64,000 nt of DNA from Streptomyces bungoensis (GCF_001514215.1 NZ_KQ948873.1:62001-126000); one strand, 5' to 3'. Positions 51,306 to 60,276 are shown, numbered from the stretch's first letter. Program-made: numbers and translations. The notes: generated by a model from the sequence alone, not told the origin.

Positions 51306-51336
51306 CCCCTGATTCTACCGCCGGTAGAATCAGGGG
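51306..51336. promoter_or_regulatory. Palindromic operator of the toxin-antitoxin operon
   Basis: CCCCTGATTCTACC and GGTAGAATCAGGGG form a perfect 14-bp inverted repeat around GCC, directly upstream of the antitoxin start. It is expected to be bound by the RHH antitoxin. Confidence 0.7.
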
Positions 51337-51477
51337 CAGCAATGAGTCTGCAGGGATTCACTACTCCCCCGCCCGTCGGCGACGCTTGCCGACCAGCCTG
51401 ATCTCGGTGCAGCCGGTGACGATGGATGGTGGGCGATGCGCGGTGGGCATGGAACGAACTCGAAGGCGCGCACGCGG

Positions 51478-52326
51478 TCAGGAGCCCGTCCGCGTCAGGT
51501 CCTGCAAGCCCACCACCCGCAACAACTGCAAGCGCTCGTACGACTCCGTGCCCGGGCGGGCCGTGTGGATGACGAGCAGCTGGTTGTGGCCCGAGTTGAC
51601 GAGGACCTCGCAGTCGAGTTCGAGGATCCCGATCGCAGGATGCCGGAAGCGCTTCATGGAGGCGCGGCGTACGGCGACCTCGTGGTCGTCCCAAAGACGG
51701 GCGAACTCCTCACTCGCGGCGCGTAGTTCGGCGACGAGGGCGGCGGGTTCGGGGTCCGTGGGGCGGGCCGAGGCCACCGCTCGCAGGCCGGCCACCTGCT
51801 CGCGGGCGCGCTCCGGGCGGTCCTCGAGCGGGAACAGTTCCTGGGCCGAGGGGTCCAGGAAGTAGCGGCGGATCATGTTGCGTCCTCGGGGCGGGCGGGC
51901 GAGGACGTCTCCGCTCAGCGCCCGCGACAGCGCGTTCTGGGCCAGGACCTCGCCGAGGTCGGTCGCCACCATTGCCGGGGTGTCGTGAAGCCGGTCCAGC
52001 ACCAGGAGTAGCCCCGGGCGCACGTGCGTGCTGGTCGCCTCCCGGCGCGGCGCCTCTTCACCGGTGAGGTGGAAGAGGTGGTCGCGTTCGTCCTCTGTCA
52101 GGCGCAGGGCGCGGGCCAGCGCGGTGAGCATCTGGCGGGACGGGCGCGGTCCCCGGGCTTGTTCCAGCCGCGTGTAGTAGTCCACGGACATGCCGGCCAG
52201 CTGGGCCACCTCCTCGCGGCGCAGCCCCGGCGTACGGCGGCGGGCTCCGGTCGTGAGGCCCACGTCGGAGGGGTCCAGGCGGGCGCGAGCGCGGCGCAGG
52301 AAGTCGGCGAGTTCGGCTCGGTTCAC
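51478..52326 (-). CDS. XRE-family regulator with MmyB-like ligand domain
   Basis: 282-aa regulator. The helix-turn-helix is at residues 30-75 (TPGLRREEVAQLAGMSVDYY, TRLEQARGPRPSRQML), and the C-terminal domain is of the MmyB/PAS-like type (LDRLHDTPAMVATDLGEVLA... WDDHEVAVRRASMKRFRHP). Such proteins usually control the adjacent divergent oxidoreductase gene, which here is the truncated SDR at 52464. Confidence 0.87.
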   Translation of the reverse strand: MNRAELADFLRRARARLDPSDVGLTTGARRRTPGLRREEVAQLAGMSVDYYTRLEQARGPRPSRQMLTALARALRLTEDERDHLFHLTGEEAPRREATSTHVRPGLLLVLDRLHDTPAMVATDLGEVLAQNALSRALSGDVLARPPRGRNMIRRYFLDPSAQELFPLEDRPERAREQVAGLRAVASARPTDPEPAALVAELRAASEEFARLWDDHEVAVRRASMKRFRHPAIGILELDCEVLVNSGHNQLLVIHTARPGTESYERLQLLRVVGLQDLTRTGS

Positions 52327-52463
52327 CTGTCGAGGGTGCGGGAGGCAGGCCGGCTCATCCAGGGACTGGTGATCCCCTGATCACGGGGTCTCTCCCCCTT
52401 CTCCCCGCGTCGGCCGAGGTTGGTCGTCGACGACAGGCGACACAAGTACGTGAGGAGCACATC

Positions 52464-52968
52464 GTGTTGACTTTGGTGACCGGTACGACGGGACAGGTCG
52501 GACGCCGCTTCGTGCCGAGGCTGCTGGGCCAGCGGCAGCCGGGCGAGCAGGTGCGGGTCCTGGTGCGGGACGCGGCCCGCGGCGAGCGCTTCGCGGAGCT
52601 GGGCGCCCAGGTCGCCGTAGGAGACATGCGCGACGAGGAGACACTGGGCAAGGCGCTCGCCGGCGTGGACGCCGTCGTGAACGTCGCCGCCTCCTTCCGC
52701 GGGGTGCCGGACGAGGAGGCGTGGGCCGTTAACCGGGACGCCGCGGTGGCCCTGGGCCGCGCCGCGCAGGCCGTGGGTGTGGAGCGGTTCGTGCAGGTCA
52801 GCACGAACAACGTGTACGGCCTCGGACGCGGCCGCCCGCTGACCGAGGAGGACGAGAGCCGGCCGGGCGGCGCGATGTGGGGCGCCTACCCCGAGTCCAA
52901 GGCCGAGGCCGAGCGTGAACTGCTCGCGCTCAAGGGCTTGGACGTACGCATCGGACGGCTCCCCTTCC
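52464..52968 (+). pseudogene. Truncated NAD-dependent epimerase/dehydratase-like gene
   Basis: Starts MLTLVTGTTGQVGRRFVPRL with an intact Rossmann motif and continues through VVNVAASFRGVPDEEAWAVN, VQVSTNNVYGLG and AYPESKAEAE up to LDVRIGRLPF. From about 52968 the sequence no longer resembles the family; the frame runs on only as the antisense of another gene remnant. The C-terminal third of the extended SDR is therefore lost, probably by recombination at 52968-52972. The GTG/TTG region and divergent regulator are intact. Confidence 0.75.
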
Positions 52969-52971
52969 TTT

Positions 52972-53130
52972 TTAGGCGCTGCGCGGACGGCGTCCTGACG
53001 TCTTCTTCGTGGCCGTCTTCCTGGCTGGCTGCTTCTTGGCGGCCGCCTTCTTCTGGGACTCGGGCAGTTCGTGCACCTCGGCCTCTTCCGCTGGCTCCCC
53101 TCGGGATGACTTGGCGACGTCCCATTCCGC
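52972..53130 (-). pseudogene. Fragment encoding a Lys/Ala-rich tail (Ku-like)
   Basis: The reverse strand encodes AEWDVAKSSRGEPAEEAEVH followed by ELPESQKKAAAKKQPARK and TATKKTSGRRPRSA, then TAA. Such KKAAAKK-type tails end actinomycete Ku and some histone-like proteins. Only this C-terminal piece is present, joined to the truncated SDR gene. No proper start is seen. Confidence 0.5.
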
Positions 53131-53310
53131 CCCGCCGGGTATCCGGGCCGTCCGCGCAGGAGGTGACAACCCGGCGCGGAGGCAGACGCGCAGGCGAGGG
53201 CCCGCTCAGGGGCAGGAACGATTTCTTACACATGACAAAGCCCGCACCGGGGGTCGGCCCTACACTCGACACCCGACCCATAGTCCCCAGGTGAGTGACA
53301 AGAGGTACTC

Positions 53311-53730
53311 ATGGATCCGATGGCGCCGGAACTGCTGACGGCCCTGGCATCCGGCACGGCGGGCGCTGCCGGCCAGCAACTGTGGGCGTCCCTGCGCGCC
53401 CTGGTCCACCGCCCCTCCCCGGTGGAACCGACCGGGACCCTCGAACTAGACGCGCTCGCCGCTGCTGCGGACACCGCCGAAGGAACCGCACGGGCAGCTG
53501 ACTTGACCCGCGCCTTGGCCGAACGGGCCCGCCAGGATCCCGCGTTCGCAGACGCCCTGGGCACTTGGCAGCGGACGCCCGCTTTCGCCACCGTACGCAC
53601 GACGGGTTCCAGCGACGTCCACAACACGGTCTCCGGCGGCCGCCAGCAGACCGTCATGGACGGGAGCGGTGGCGTACCGACCGATCTGCAATCACGCCTT
53701 GCCCGCAGTCCCATGCTGCCGGGCGAGTGA
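53311..53730 (+). CDS. Hypothetical protein with a conflict-system-like tail
   Basis: 139-aa protein. An Ala/Leu-rich N-terminal region (PELLTALASGTAGAAGQQLW) is followed by helices and then TGSSDVHNTVSGGRQQTVMD. The N-T-(V/I)-S-G-G-x-x-x-x-x-V-x-D/Q-x-G type segment recurs in actinomycete STAND/TIR-linked proteins, where it follows an N-terminal adapter. The protein may be a short or truncated member; no catalytic domain follows. ATG 53311, with AAGAGGTACTC upstream. Confidence 0.55.
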   Translation: MDPMAPELLTALASGTAGAAGQQLWASLRALVHRPSPVEPTGTLELDALAAAADTAEGTARAADLTRALAERARQDPAFADALGTWQRTPAFATVRTTGSSDVHNTVSGGRQQTVMDGSGGVPTDLQSRLARSPMLPGE

Positions 53731-53850
53731 CCGACTACCCACGCATGCCCGCTCCGTAGCCGGGCCAGCCCAGCAAATCGTCCTCGTACAGGTCGACCAT
53801 GGTTGCCACCGGCCGCACTGGCCCTTCAGCCGTGATCTGCAGCAGCCCAG

Positions 53851-54540
53851 TCAGGCAGAGGGGCGCCGCCTGGTGCCGCCGCCGCTGCCGTTCAGCGGGA
53901 TCAGCGTCTCCAGATGAGCGCCTTTGACCCAGGAGCCCAGCAGGTCGCGGTGCAGCGCCACGATGTCCTGGCGCAGTGCCAGGCCCAGCGCGGCCTTCGT
54001 GAACGTGCGGCAGGTGGTGACGAACAAGGCGACGTCCGCGCCGTGCTCGAGACGGGCTGTACCGACGAACTTCTGCATGTCCTGCGACGACACGCTCCGG
54101 TGCGGCGCGTACTTCTTGCACTGAACGACCAGCTTGCGGCCGTCGGCCATGTAGCCGACGACGTCCGCGCCCAGGTCGCCGCTCTTGCCGCTGACGACGA
54201 CCTTCTTGCAGCCGTCCCGTCGGCACAGCTCCGCGATGTACGCCTCGAATCCCTGCCACGATAAGGCGTCGACCTCGGCCATGGACAACTCGCGCGCTCG
54301 GGCCTCCTCCTGTGCCCGCCACGCGCGGTCCTGGCCGACCGCGTGACGGTGCGCCCGCAGCAGCGCCCAGCCGACCCCGCCCAACACGGCAGCGGCGAGT
54401 ACGGCCACCAAGAGGGGCCACACCATCGACCAGTGCCCGGCGACCCACACCACTGCGGCCAGCGCTGCTACCGCACCCCAGCCTTGCAGTTGTCTGCGGG
54501 TCCGCTTCTTCAAGCGCCGGCGCCGTCGACGTGTGGCCAT
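53851..54540 (-). CDS. Membrane-tethered Mrr-type restriction endonuclease
   Basis: 229-aa protein. A basic N-terminus (MATRRRRRRLKKRTRRQ) precedes two hydrophobic segments (WGAVAALAAVVWVAGHW, VWPLLVAVLAAAVLGGVGWAL). The Mrr/PD-(D/E)xK domain follows: DALSWQGFEAYIAELCRRDG, then SGDLGADVVGYMADGRKLVV and VQCKKY, giving the D...QxK active-site variant, and SSQDMQKFVGTARLEHGADV. Mrr proteins cut modified or foreign DNA; attachment to the membrane suggests action at DNA entry or conjugation. The frame is open further upstream, but ATG 54540 is the plausible start. Confidence 0.83.
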   Translation of the reverse strand: MATRRRRRRLKKRTRRQLQGWGAVAALAAVVWVAGHWSMVWPLLVAVLAAAVLGGVGWALLRAHRHAVGQDRAWRAQEEARARELSMAEVDALSWQGFEAYIAELCRRDGCKKVVVSGKSGDLGADVVGYMADGRKLVVQCKKYAPHRSVSSQDMQKFVGTARLEHGADVALFVTTCRTFTKAALGLALRQDIVALHRDLLGSWVKGAHLETLIPLNGSGGGTRRRPSA

Positions 54541-54616
54541 CACCTTCCCGCTCCCCTGACACGTGATCCGCAGTATGCGCTGACGGGCGCCATCCAGCCC
54601 GTGCACGTGCGAGAGC

Positions 54617-54859
54617 TCATCGGCTGGCCTGTGTAATGCCGCTCGCAAGCTGCCCCAGAATGTTCATGATCCCCTGACCGGCTGGGGTGGGAGCGATCAG
54701 GACTCCCAGCGCCAGGACGATGACGACGGTCAGCTTCTCGTCGAAGCGACTACGGGCCTCCGTACGCCGTCGCAGCCGCCAGACGACGATGACTGCGAGC
54801 AGCACCGCCACGTTGATGGTCAGCAACCGTCCAGACCTCCCCCACCGACCGGCCACCAC
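54617..54859 (-). CDS. Small two-span membrane protein
   Basis: 80-aa protein with two hydrophobic helices, LLTINVAVLLAVIVVWRL and LTVVIVLALGVLIAPTPAG, separated by a charged loop (RRRTEARSRFDEK), and a short amphipathic end. No known function; such small membrane proteins are common on actinomycete conjugative plasmids. It lies upstream of the Mrr-type gene on the same strand. Confidence 0.6.
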   Translation of the reverse strand: MVAGRWGRSGRLLTINVAVLLAVIVVWRLRRRTEARSRFDEKLTVVIVLALGVLIAPTPAGQGIMNILGQLASGITQASR

Positions 54860-55029
54860 TACGCGGGAACGGCAGAGCGCCGCTCTAGCCTTCCTGTGTA
54901 GCGGCGTCTCAGTGACTGTGGAGACGGGTTGCCGACGAATGACACAAAGCCATCGGACCTGGCTGAATACCGCAGCGGCTGTGTTTCACGCCTCGATCCG
55001 CACGCCTACGCACAGATCACCCGCCTCGC

Positions 55030-55235
55030 CACCGTGAGCAGCGCCCCGGAGGAAGAATGCGCAACGTCCGGACGACCGTGCGGCCCGCCGGACGTTGACG
55101 GCCTCGATGACGCAAGCCCGTTCCAGGCGCGCCTTCGTCGCCCAGACCGTCGACTCCGGGCGCACGATGATCTGGCCCCAGTCGGCGTCGAAGGCGACGG
55201 CCGCAACCTTCCCAGCCAGTTCCGGAGCGATGGAC
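55030..55235 (-). pseudogene. Relic of a DUF721 (DciA-like) gene
   Basis: The reverse strand reads ASIAPELAGKVAAVAFDADW, GQIIVRPESTVWATKARLER and ACVIEAVN without a start codon, then continues in another frame as VRTLRILPPG. This is the core of DUF721 proteins (A-V-A-F-D, L-x-V-R-P-x-S-x-x-W-A-T-x-x-R-L). The break in frame and absent start indicate a decayed gene. Confidence 0.55.
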
Positions 55236-55237
55236 GC

Positions 55238-55505
55238 CTACCGCTTACGCGGCGTGACGCCGGCGGCCTGGAACCCCCAGGCCCGCTCGGTGACCAGCGC
55301 TCCGAGCACGTCGCCCACCCAATGGATCGTGACTGGTCCAGGGCAGCCGTGCCAGAGTCCGAGCCAGCCGTCGGCCTTCGAAGCCAGGCCGCCTATGCCT
55401 TCCAGCGCTCTTGCAAGTGTTCCGGTTTCCGCTTCGCTGAGAGCGCTCGCATCTGCAGTCGACGGCCATGATGTATAGCCAGATCGGCCCGTTTGGGAGT
55501 GAGAT
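55238..55505 (-). pseudogene. Relic of an unidentified small gene
   Basis: The reverse strand encodes SALSEAETGTLARALEGIGG, LASKADGWLGLWHGCPGPVT and IHWVGDVLGALVTERAWGFQ in one frame to TAG. It looks like real coding sequence, but no ATG, GTG or TTG exists between the upstream stop and this stretch, so it is probably truncated at its 5' end. Confidence 0.45.
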
Positions 55506-55579
55506 CGCTATAGGCTCCCGCTGCACTTGCTCAGCTTCCCAGGGGGATCCTTTCGCGTGCTCGTCTTGCTGCCGCAGCC

Positions 55580-55777
55580 GTGGCTGCCGCCGTCGCCGGT
55601 GTCTTCTTCAGCGCACCGGCCGCTTCTGCGGCGACGCTGCCGTCCACCAACACCGCTCACCACTGCGTCCACCACACCACTGGGGTGTGCGGATGGACGC
55701 ACCACAAGAAGCCCGCGAACAAGTACGAGACCGCGAAGTGCTCCCACCACCACGGCGTCGCCTCCTGGTTCAAGTAG
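55580..55777 (+). CDS. Small secreted His/Cys-rich peptide with a damaged start
   Basis: 65-aa frame: a signal peptide core (AAAVAGVFFSAPAASA) is followed by a mature peptide of about 48 residues with ten or more His and three Cys (NTAHHCVHHTTGVCGWTHHK, CSHHHGVASW). The same frame continues upstream as ILSRARLAAAAV, exactly what a full signal peptide would need, behind AGGGGG, but contains no usual start codon (ATC at 55544). So either translation starts at GTG 55580 or at a rare codon, or the start was lost. Possibly a metal-binding secreted peptide. Confidence 0.5.
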   Translation: MAAAVAGVFFSAPAASAATLPSTNTAHHCVHHTTGVCGWTHHKKPANKYETAKCSHHHGVASWFK

Positions 55778-55997
55778 GCATGTACGTGCCGCGTGTGGCG
55801 AGGTGGGCCGCCCATATCGTCCATTTATGGGGCGGCCTACCGGCCCTTCACCGGCCGGCGTAACCGTCGGCTGGTGAGGCCAGGCGCGAGAGCCTGCACG
55901 GCGGTCACGTCGTTAGACAGCGGTCGCAGTCGCGAAGGTGGTCGCGCCCCCGGGAGCTGGCGTCGATGAAGCGGCCGTGGTCGTCCGCAGAAGCTAC

Positions 55998-56095
<98 letters not shown>

Positions 56096-56842
56096 CTGCT
56101 CCCGGCTCCCTGTCCTGCGCGCCGGTCACAGGAACAACAGTGGCAGGAGACTCTGACCGCGCTCTGACACGCTGCTGACTGAGCCCTCGGCCGCCTTGAA
56201 GCCTCCATCCCCCGGGAACACACCACGAGCGATCAACTCGAGCACGGGCGCAGGCTCGTGCCCGTGCAGTATCACCAGCTCGTGGAGGACATCTGGCCAG
56301 GCTTGCGCTAAGGATCCCATCGCGTGTGGGTGATCAGCGGGTTGCGGTGGTTGATGCACGTGGTGCGTGCACGATGCCGTCGCCCGGAGGGCTGGTAAGA
56401 GCAGTAGGTATCAGCAGGCCCAGGATCGCGGCGGCGACTGTTTGCCCCGTCGGCTGAGACACCTGCACAATCAGCGACATCCGCGTCTATCCCTTCGCCT
56501 TCCGCCACCGACGCCGACCTGCCCAAGGTTGCCCAGCTCGACAGAGGGCCCAGCCCCCACTACCCTACGGCCCGCACCCGGACCGCCAGGTGCGGGCACA
56601 TGCGCATATGAGCCAGCCTCACCAGCACTGGAATGCGAGAAGGCGGTCATCTCGAATGGCTTACAGACCGTCGCGACCCTCGGCATAGACGCGACGACCT
56701 GGACCTGGCCAACGGGCCGCTGCGACATTCCGGAACGCGCGACCGCATAAGGGTGAAGAGGCGCATCAGCTCGTACAAGTTGTGAAGGTGGGCCACGCGG
56801 TCACGAGCAACCGGTGGTCGGGCCGGGAGGCCCTGCCCGGGG
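56096..56842. other. Gap without a recognised gene
   Basis: Short frames exist on both strands, one (56126-56359, reverse) with LAQAWPDVLHELVILHGHEP that may be a gene fragment. No start, ribosome site or family could be defined. Confidence 0.45.
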
Positions 56843-57772
56843 TCACCCTTTGTAGCGGGTGGCCAGGGTCCGTACCGTCTCGGCGATGCGGTCGCGTAGT
56901 TCCGCCGGTGCGATGACCTCGACGTCGGTGCCCAGCCGCAGGAACTCTCCGTGGGCGTGTTCGATCGATTCGATGGGCACCCGTGTCTCCGTCCAACCGT
57001 CACCTGCGGGTGTCAGGCCGAGGCGGCGGGCTCCCTCCGGTGTAAGCCGTACCAGGGCCTCCCCGGTGTGCAGCCGGGCCCGGAAGTCGGCCAGATAGCT
57101 GTTCCAGTGCGCGGACAGGTCGAACCCGTCCGGCGTGACGACATTCTCGTCCAGGGAGTGGAGTTCGAGGATCTGGTCGACCCGGTAGGTGCGGGTCCCG
57201 GACGGCCCTCCGGCTACCAGGTACCAGCGGCCGGCCTTCAGTACGAGCCCGTAAGGCTCCACGCGCCGCTCGATCTCCTCCGGCGCGCGCCAGCGCCGGT
57301 ACCGCAGGACCACCGCCCGTCGCGTCCACACCGCGGCGGCGACCGCGGCCAGGTGAGGCGTACGGTCGGCGTCGCCGTACCAACCGGGGGCGTCGAGCAG
57401 GAAGCGTTCCTGGATCCGGCCGGCGTGCTCGCGCAGCTCCGCCGGGAGAGCGGCCCGCAACTTGAGCTGTGCGGCGGCGAGTGCCTCACCGAGGCCGAGG
57501 TCGGCCGCGGTGCCGGGGAGTGCGGCGAGGAACGCGGCCTGCGCTTCGTCCGCGGTCAGTCCGGTGAGACGGGTCCGGTAGCCGTCGACGAGCCGGTAGC
57601 CGCCCGCGTGTCCGGCCGCGCCGTACAGCGGGATGCCGGCCGCGCCGAGCGCATCGACGTCCCGGTAGACCGTGCGGACGGAGACTTCCAGCTCATCGGC
57701 CAGCTGTCGGGCCGTCATCCGGCCCCGGTTCTGCAGCAGCAGGAGCAGGGTGACCAGCCGGCTCGCGCGCAT
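56843..57772 (-). CDS. WYL-domain transcriptional regulator (YafY-like)
   Basis: 309-aa regulator. The DeoR-type helix-turn-helix covers residues 1-55 (LLLLLQNRGRMTARQLADEL, VRTVYRDVDALGAAGIPLYG). The WYL domain follows (VVLRYRRWRAPEEIERRVEP, YGLVLKAGRWYLVAGGPSGT, TYRVDQILEL), and a WCX-like C-terminal domain ends the protein. It is divergent from the two genes at 57829-58847, with a perfect palindrome between, so it very likely controls them and itself. Confidence 0.9.
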   Translation of the reverse strand: MRASRLVTLLLLLQNRGRMTARQLADELEVSVRTVYRDVDALGAAGIPLYGAAGHAGGYRLVDGYRTRLTGLTADEAQAAFLAALPGTAADLGLGEALAAAQLKLRAALPAELREHAGRIQERFLLDAPGWYGDADRTPHLAAVAAAVWTRRAVVLRYRRWRAPEEIERRVEPYGLVLKAGRWYLVAGGPSGTRTYRVDQILELHSLDENVVTPDGFDLSAHWNSYLADFRARLHTGEALVRLTPEGARRLGLTPAGDGWTETRVPIESIEHAHGEFLRLGTDVEVIAPAELRDRIAETVRTLATRYKG

Positions 57773-57783
57773 GCCCTCCAGTA

Positions 57784-57808
57784 TTTACTGACACTGGATG
57801 TCAGTAAA
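57784..57808. promoter_or_regulatory. Palindromic operator between WYL regulator and divergent genes
   Basis: TTTACTGACA-CTGGA-TGTCAGTAAA is a perfect 10-bp inverted repeat in the 56-bp divergent promoter. It is the probable binding site of the WYL regulator. Confidence 0.7.
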
Positions 57809-57828
57809 GTGCCCCTAGCCTGCGGCGC

Positions 57829-58296
57829 ATGGACGACTTCGACTTCCTGCACGGCTTCTGGGACGTGGCCAACCGCCGTCTCACCTCACCGCTCGGTCCG
57901 GGCCCTGCCACCTGGGCCGAGTTCCCCGGTCACGCGGCGGTCCGGCCGCTGTTCGGGGGTGCCGGCAACATCGACGAGATCACCTTCCCCACCCTGGGCC
58001 GCCAGGGCGTGACCCTGCGGCTGTTCGACCGCGACACGGAGCGCTGGTCGATCCACTGGTCCGACAGCCGGACGGGACGACTGGATCCTCCGGTGATCGG
58101 CGGCTTCACGGGCGACCGCGGTGACTTCCACGGCGAGGACACCTACGACGGCCGCCCGGTCCGGGTGCACTTCACCTGGTACCGCCTCGGCCCGGGTACC
58201 GTCCGCTGGGAGCAGGAGTTCTCCACCGACCAGGGCCGCACCTGGGAGCTCAACTGGACCATGGACCTCACCCGCATCGGGCGGGCCGGCGCATGA
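57829..58296 (+). CDS. DUF1579-like beta-barrel protein
   Basis: 155-aa protein of unknown function: DDFDFLHGFWDVANRRLTSP, WAEFPGHAAVRPLFGGAGNI, RLFDRDTERWSIHWSDSRTG and a late FHGEDTYDGRPVRVHFTWY. This D-F-x-x-G-x-W-x-V-x-x-R pattern resembles small lipocalin-like proteins. It is co-transcribed with the following NIPSNAP-type gene (ATGA overlap) and probably controlled by the divergent WYL regulator. Confidence 0.7.
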   Translation: MDDFDFLHGFWDVANRRLTSPLGPGPATWAEFPGHAAVRPLFGGAGNIDEITFPTLGRQGVTLRLFDRDTERWSIHWSDSRTGRLDPPVIGGFTGDRGDFHGEDTYDGRPVRVHFTWYRLGPGTVRWEQEFSTDQGRTWELNWTMDLTRIGRAGA

Positions 58297-58847
58297 GCAT
58301 CGTCGAACTCCGCCAGTACACACTGCATCCCGGCGCACGGAAGACGCTGATCGAACTGTTCGAGCGCGAGTTCGTCATCGGCCAGCGGGCGGTGGGCATC
58401 ACCGTCGGCGGCCGGTTCCGGGACCTCGACGACCCGGACCGTTTCGTCTGGCTGCGCGCCTTCCCCGACATGGTGCAGCGCCGACGCGCACTCGAGGCCT
58501 TCTACACCGGCCCGGTCTGGCGGAAGCACCGTGACGCGGCCAATGCCACCATGATCGACAGCGATGACGTCCTGCTGCTGCGCGGCCCTTGCTTCTTCCC
58601 GCAGCCAGGAATCTGCGAGGTGGCCGCGACGGTCTGTCGGCCGTCGGACGCGGCTGTGTTCGACGCGTACGCGTTCCGGCACCTGGACCCCGGCCATGCA
58701 CTGCACCGCACTGAGCACGCCGAGAACGACTATCCCCTCCTGCCCGTCCGCACCGGGGAGGACGTCCGGGTCTGGTTCGGCCCGGCCGACCCGCCGCCCT
58801 GGCCGATCCGACGGCTGCGGCTGGAACCCGTGACGGCTTGCAGCTGA
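58293..58847 (+). CDS. NIPSNAP-family protein
   Basis: 184-aa protein with a NIPSNAP-like ferredoxin-fold domain at the N-terminus (SIVELRQYTLHPGARKTLIE, then FRDLDDPDRFVWLRAFPDM) and RRRALEAFYTGPVWRKHRDA. The second half looks like a degenerate repeat. Function unknown; members act in detoxification or as putative monooxygenase-like dimers. It overlaps the upstream gene by four bases. Confidence 0.82.
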   Translation: MSIVELRQYTLHPGARKTLIELFEREFVIGQRAVGITVGGRFRDLDDPDRFVWLRAFPDMVQRRRALEAFYTGPVWRKHRDAANATMIDSDDVLLLRGPCFFPQPGICEVAATVCRPSDAAVFDAYAFRHLDPGHALHRTEHAENDYPLLPVRTGEDVRVWFGPADPPPWPIRRLRLEPVTACS

Positions 58848-59082
58848 GAGCTGCGGCTGGTCGTATCGGCGGCAATACCGGTTGCTGGGAGTCATTCAGA
58901 CGGTGAGCGAACCGTGCCGCTCGGCCGGTGGCACGGATCCAGTTCAGCCCCTCCCCCACCGCGGACACGTATCAACACCACATGGATAGCCGCTCACCCT
59001 GTTGTCCCTCGGCTCCCTGGAGGCCGGGGCTGAGGGACAGCAGGAGGAGATTGCGGAAGCTCATGCGGAGTGGATGGGGGTT

Positions 59083-60276
59083 TCAGCTGGCGGGTACCGA
59101 CTGACTGTCCCTGTGCTTGAGGAGCAGGTCCAGCATCTTGTTGAACTCCTCTGGCGGCATTTTGTGGGACAGGAGCTGTGCCGCGTACACGCCGTCCTCA
59201 TAGGGAAACCTCTTCAGCTGCTGCCGGTCCCCATTACCAGAGGTCGCCCTGGAGGCGGTGGTTTGGACAGGAACAGAGGAAGTCTCCTGTATACCGTGGG
59301 CAGGCATTTCGGCCTCAGTGGCTACGGGAGCGGGAACCTGAGGCGCTCCTGCGGCAGCCGGTCCGCTTGATGCCGGGGATGGGTCTGCATCTGACTCGCT
59401 GGTGGCTGGACCGTGATGAGCTGCGGGGCTCGCTTCAGAGGCACCCCCGTTCCGGTCAGGTCGACCGGTGATTACGCCGTAATCACCGGGGAGACTCGCC
59501 TCCGGGCGAGCCGCGCGGCCCTCCGCTGTCTGCTCGTTCAGGCCCTTGACCGCGCGGGTCCTTGCCTCCTCCTTCCTGGTCCGCTCCGCTTTCATCTCCT
59601 CGAGAGCTGCTTGCTGTTGCTCGGCCGGCTTGTTGCCGACAGCGCGCAGGAGGTCGATGGGTTCTTCGCCGATGCGGGCTTGGAGTTCGGGCGTCAGGTT
59701 CAGCAGCGCCAGGCGTTGTGACACCCAGCCCTGGGAGCGGTGCAGGCGCTTGGCCAGTGCTCGTTGGCTGCCGTGGATGGCCAGGAGCCGTTGCAGGGCG
59801 CGAGCTTCGTCGATTTCGTCGAGGTCTTGCCGGTGGATGTTGGCGACGAGAGCGGACTCGAGGAGTTCCTCTGAGGTGCCGCCTTGGTCGTCGCTGACCA
59901 TGACTTTGATCGTGGCAAGGCCGGCTTCGCGGGCGGCTGCGAGACGGCTGCTGCCGTCGACCACGACATGGGTGGTGTCGGGCTCGAGTGCGGCTTCCTG
60001 GCCCGGGTTGGCTTTGACGTAGGCGTCACGGTTCATGATCGTGATCGCCTGCTTTTGGCCGTGCGTTTTCAGGCTGCCCGCAAGATCGGTGAGGTCTCCG
60101 AGAGTCGAGCGCGGGTTGTCGGGGTTGAGGCTGATGCGGTGGACGGGGAGCTCTGTAGGGGCTGTGACGCCTTCGGTGGGTACCCCGGTGGCAGCGGCCA
60201 CGGCTTGGCGGCGTGCGCTGACCGGGCGCACTCCCCCGCCGAATCGTCCGGCGCCGAGCTGATCGGCCTTGCTCAC
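59083..60276 (-). CDS. parB: Partition protein ParB
   Basis: 397-aa centromere-binding protein. The N-terminal ParB domain has LPVHRISLNPDNPRSTLGDL, VVVDGSSRLAAAREAG and the arginine-patch-like ALVANIHRQDLDEIDEARAL. The helix-turn-helix is HGSQRALAKRLHRSQGWVSQ. A long Pro/Ala-rich linker precedes a C-terminal dimerisation region (LKRFPYEDGVYAAQLLSHKM). The linker segment GDYGVIT is encoded by a perfect parS-like palindrome (59465-59489). It overlaps the parA stop by four bases. It is a plasmid-type ParB, longer than chromosomal ones. Confidence 0.93.
   Translation of the reverse strand: MSKADQLGAGRFGGGVRPVSARRQAVAAATGVPTEGVTAPTELPVHRISLNPDNPRSTLGDLTDLAGSLKTHGQKQAITIMNRDAYVKANPGQEAALEPDTTHVVVDGSSRLAAAREAGLATIKVMVSDDQGGTSEELLESALVANIHRQDLDEIDEARALQRLLAIHGSQRALAKRLHRSQGWVSQRLALLNLTPELQARIGEEPIDLLRAVGNKPAEQQQAALEEMKAERTRKEEARTRAVKGLNEQTAEGRAARPEASLPGDYGVITGRPDRNGGASEASPAAHHGPATSESDADPSPASSGPAAAGAPQVPAPVATEAEMPAHGIQETSSVPVQTTASRATSGNGDRQQLKRFPYEDGVYAAQLLSHKMPPEEFNKMLDLLLKHRDSQSVPAS
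59465..59489. repeat. parS-like palindrome 1 (inside parB)
   Basis: CCGGTGATTACG-C-CGTAATCACCGG, a perfect 25-bp palindrome around the shared core GTGATTACGNCGTAATCAC. It lies in the linker-coding part of parB. Confidence 0.7.

Noticed and set aside
53735..54562. 275-codon reverse frame overlapping the Mrr-type gene
   Set aside because: Arg/Gly-rich shadow of the Mrr frame at 53851-54540, which has the nuclease motifs.
54929..55471. 180-codon forward frame (PTNDTKPSDLAEYRSGC start)
   Set aside because: After the first 40 codons it becomes the antisense of DUF721-like coding sequence; no ribosome site or family supports it.
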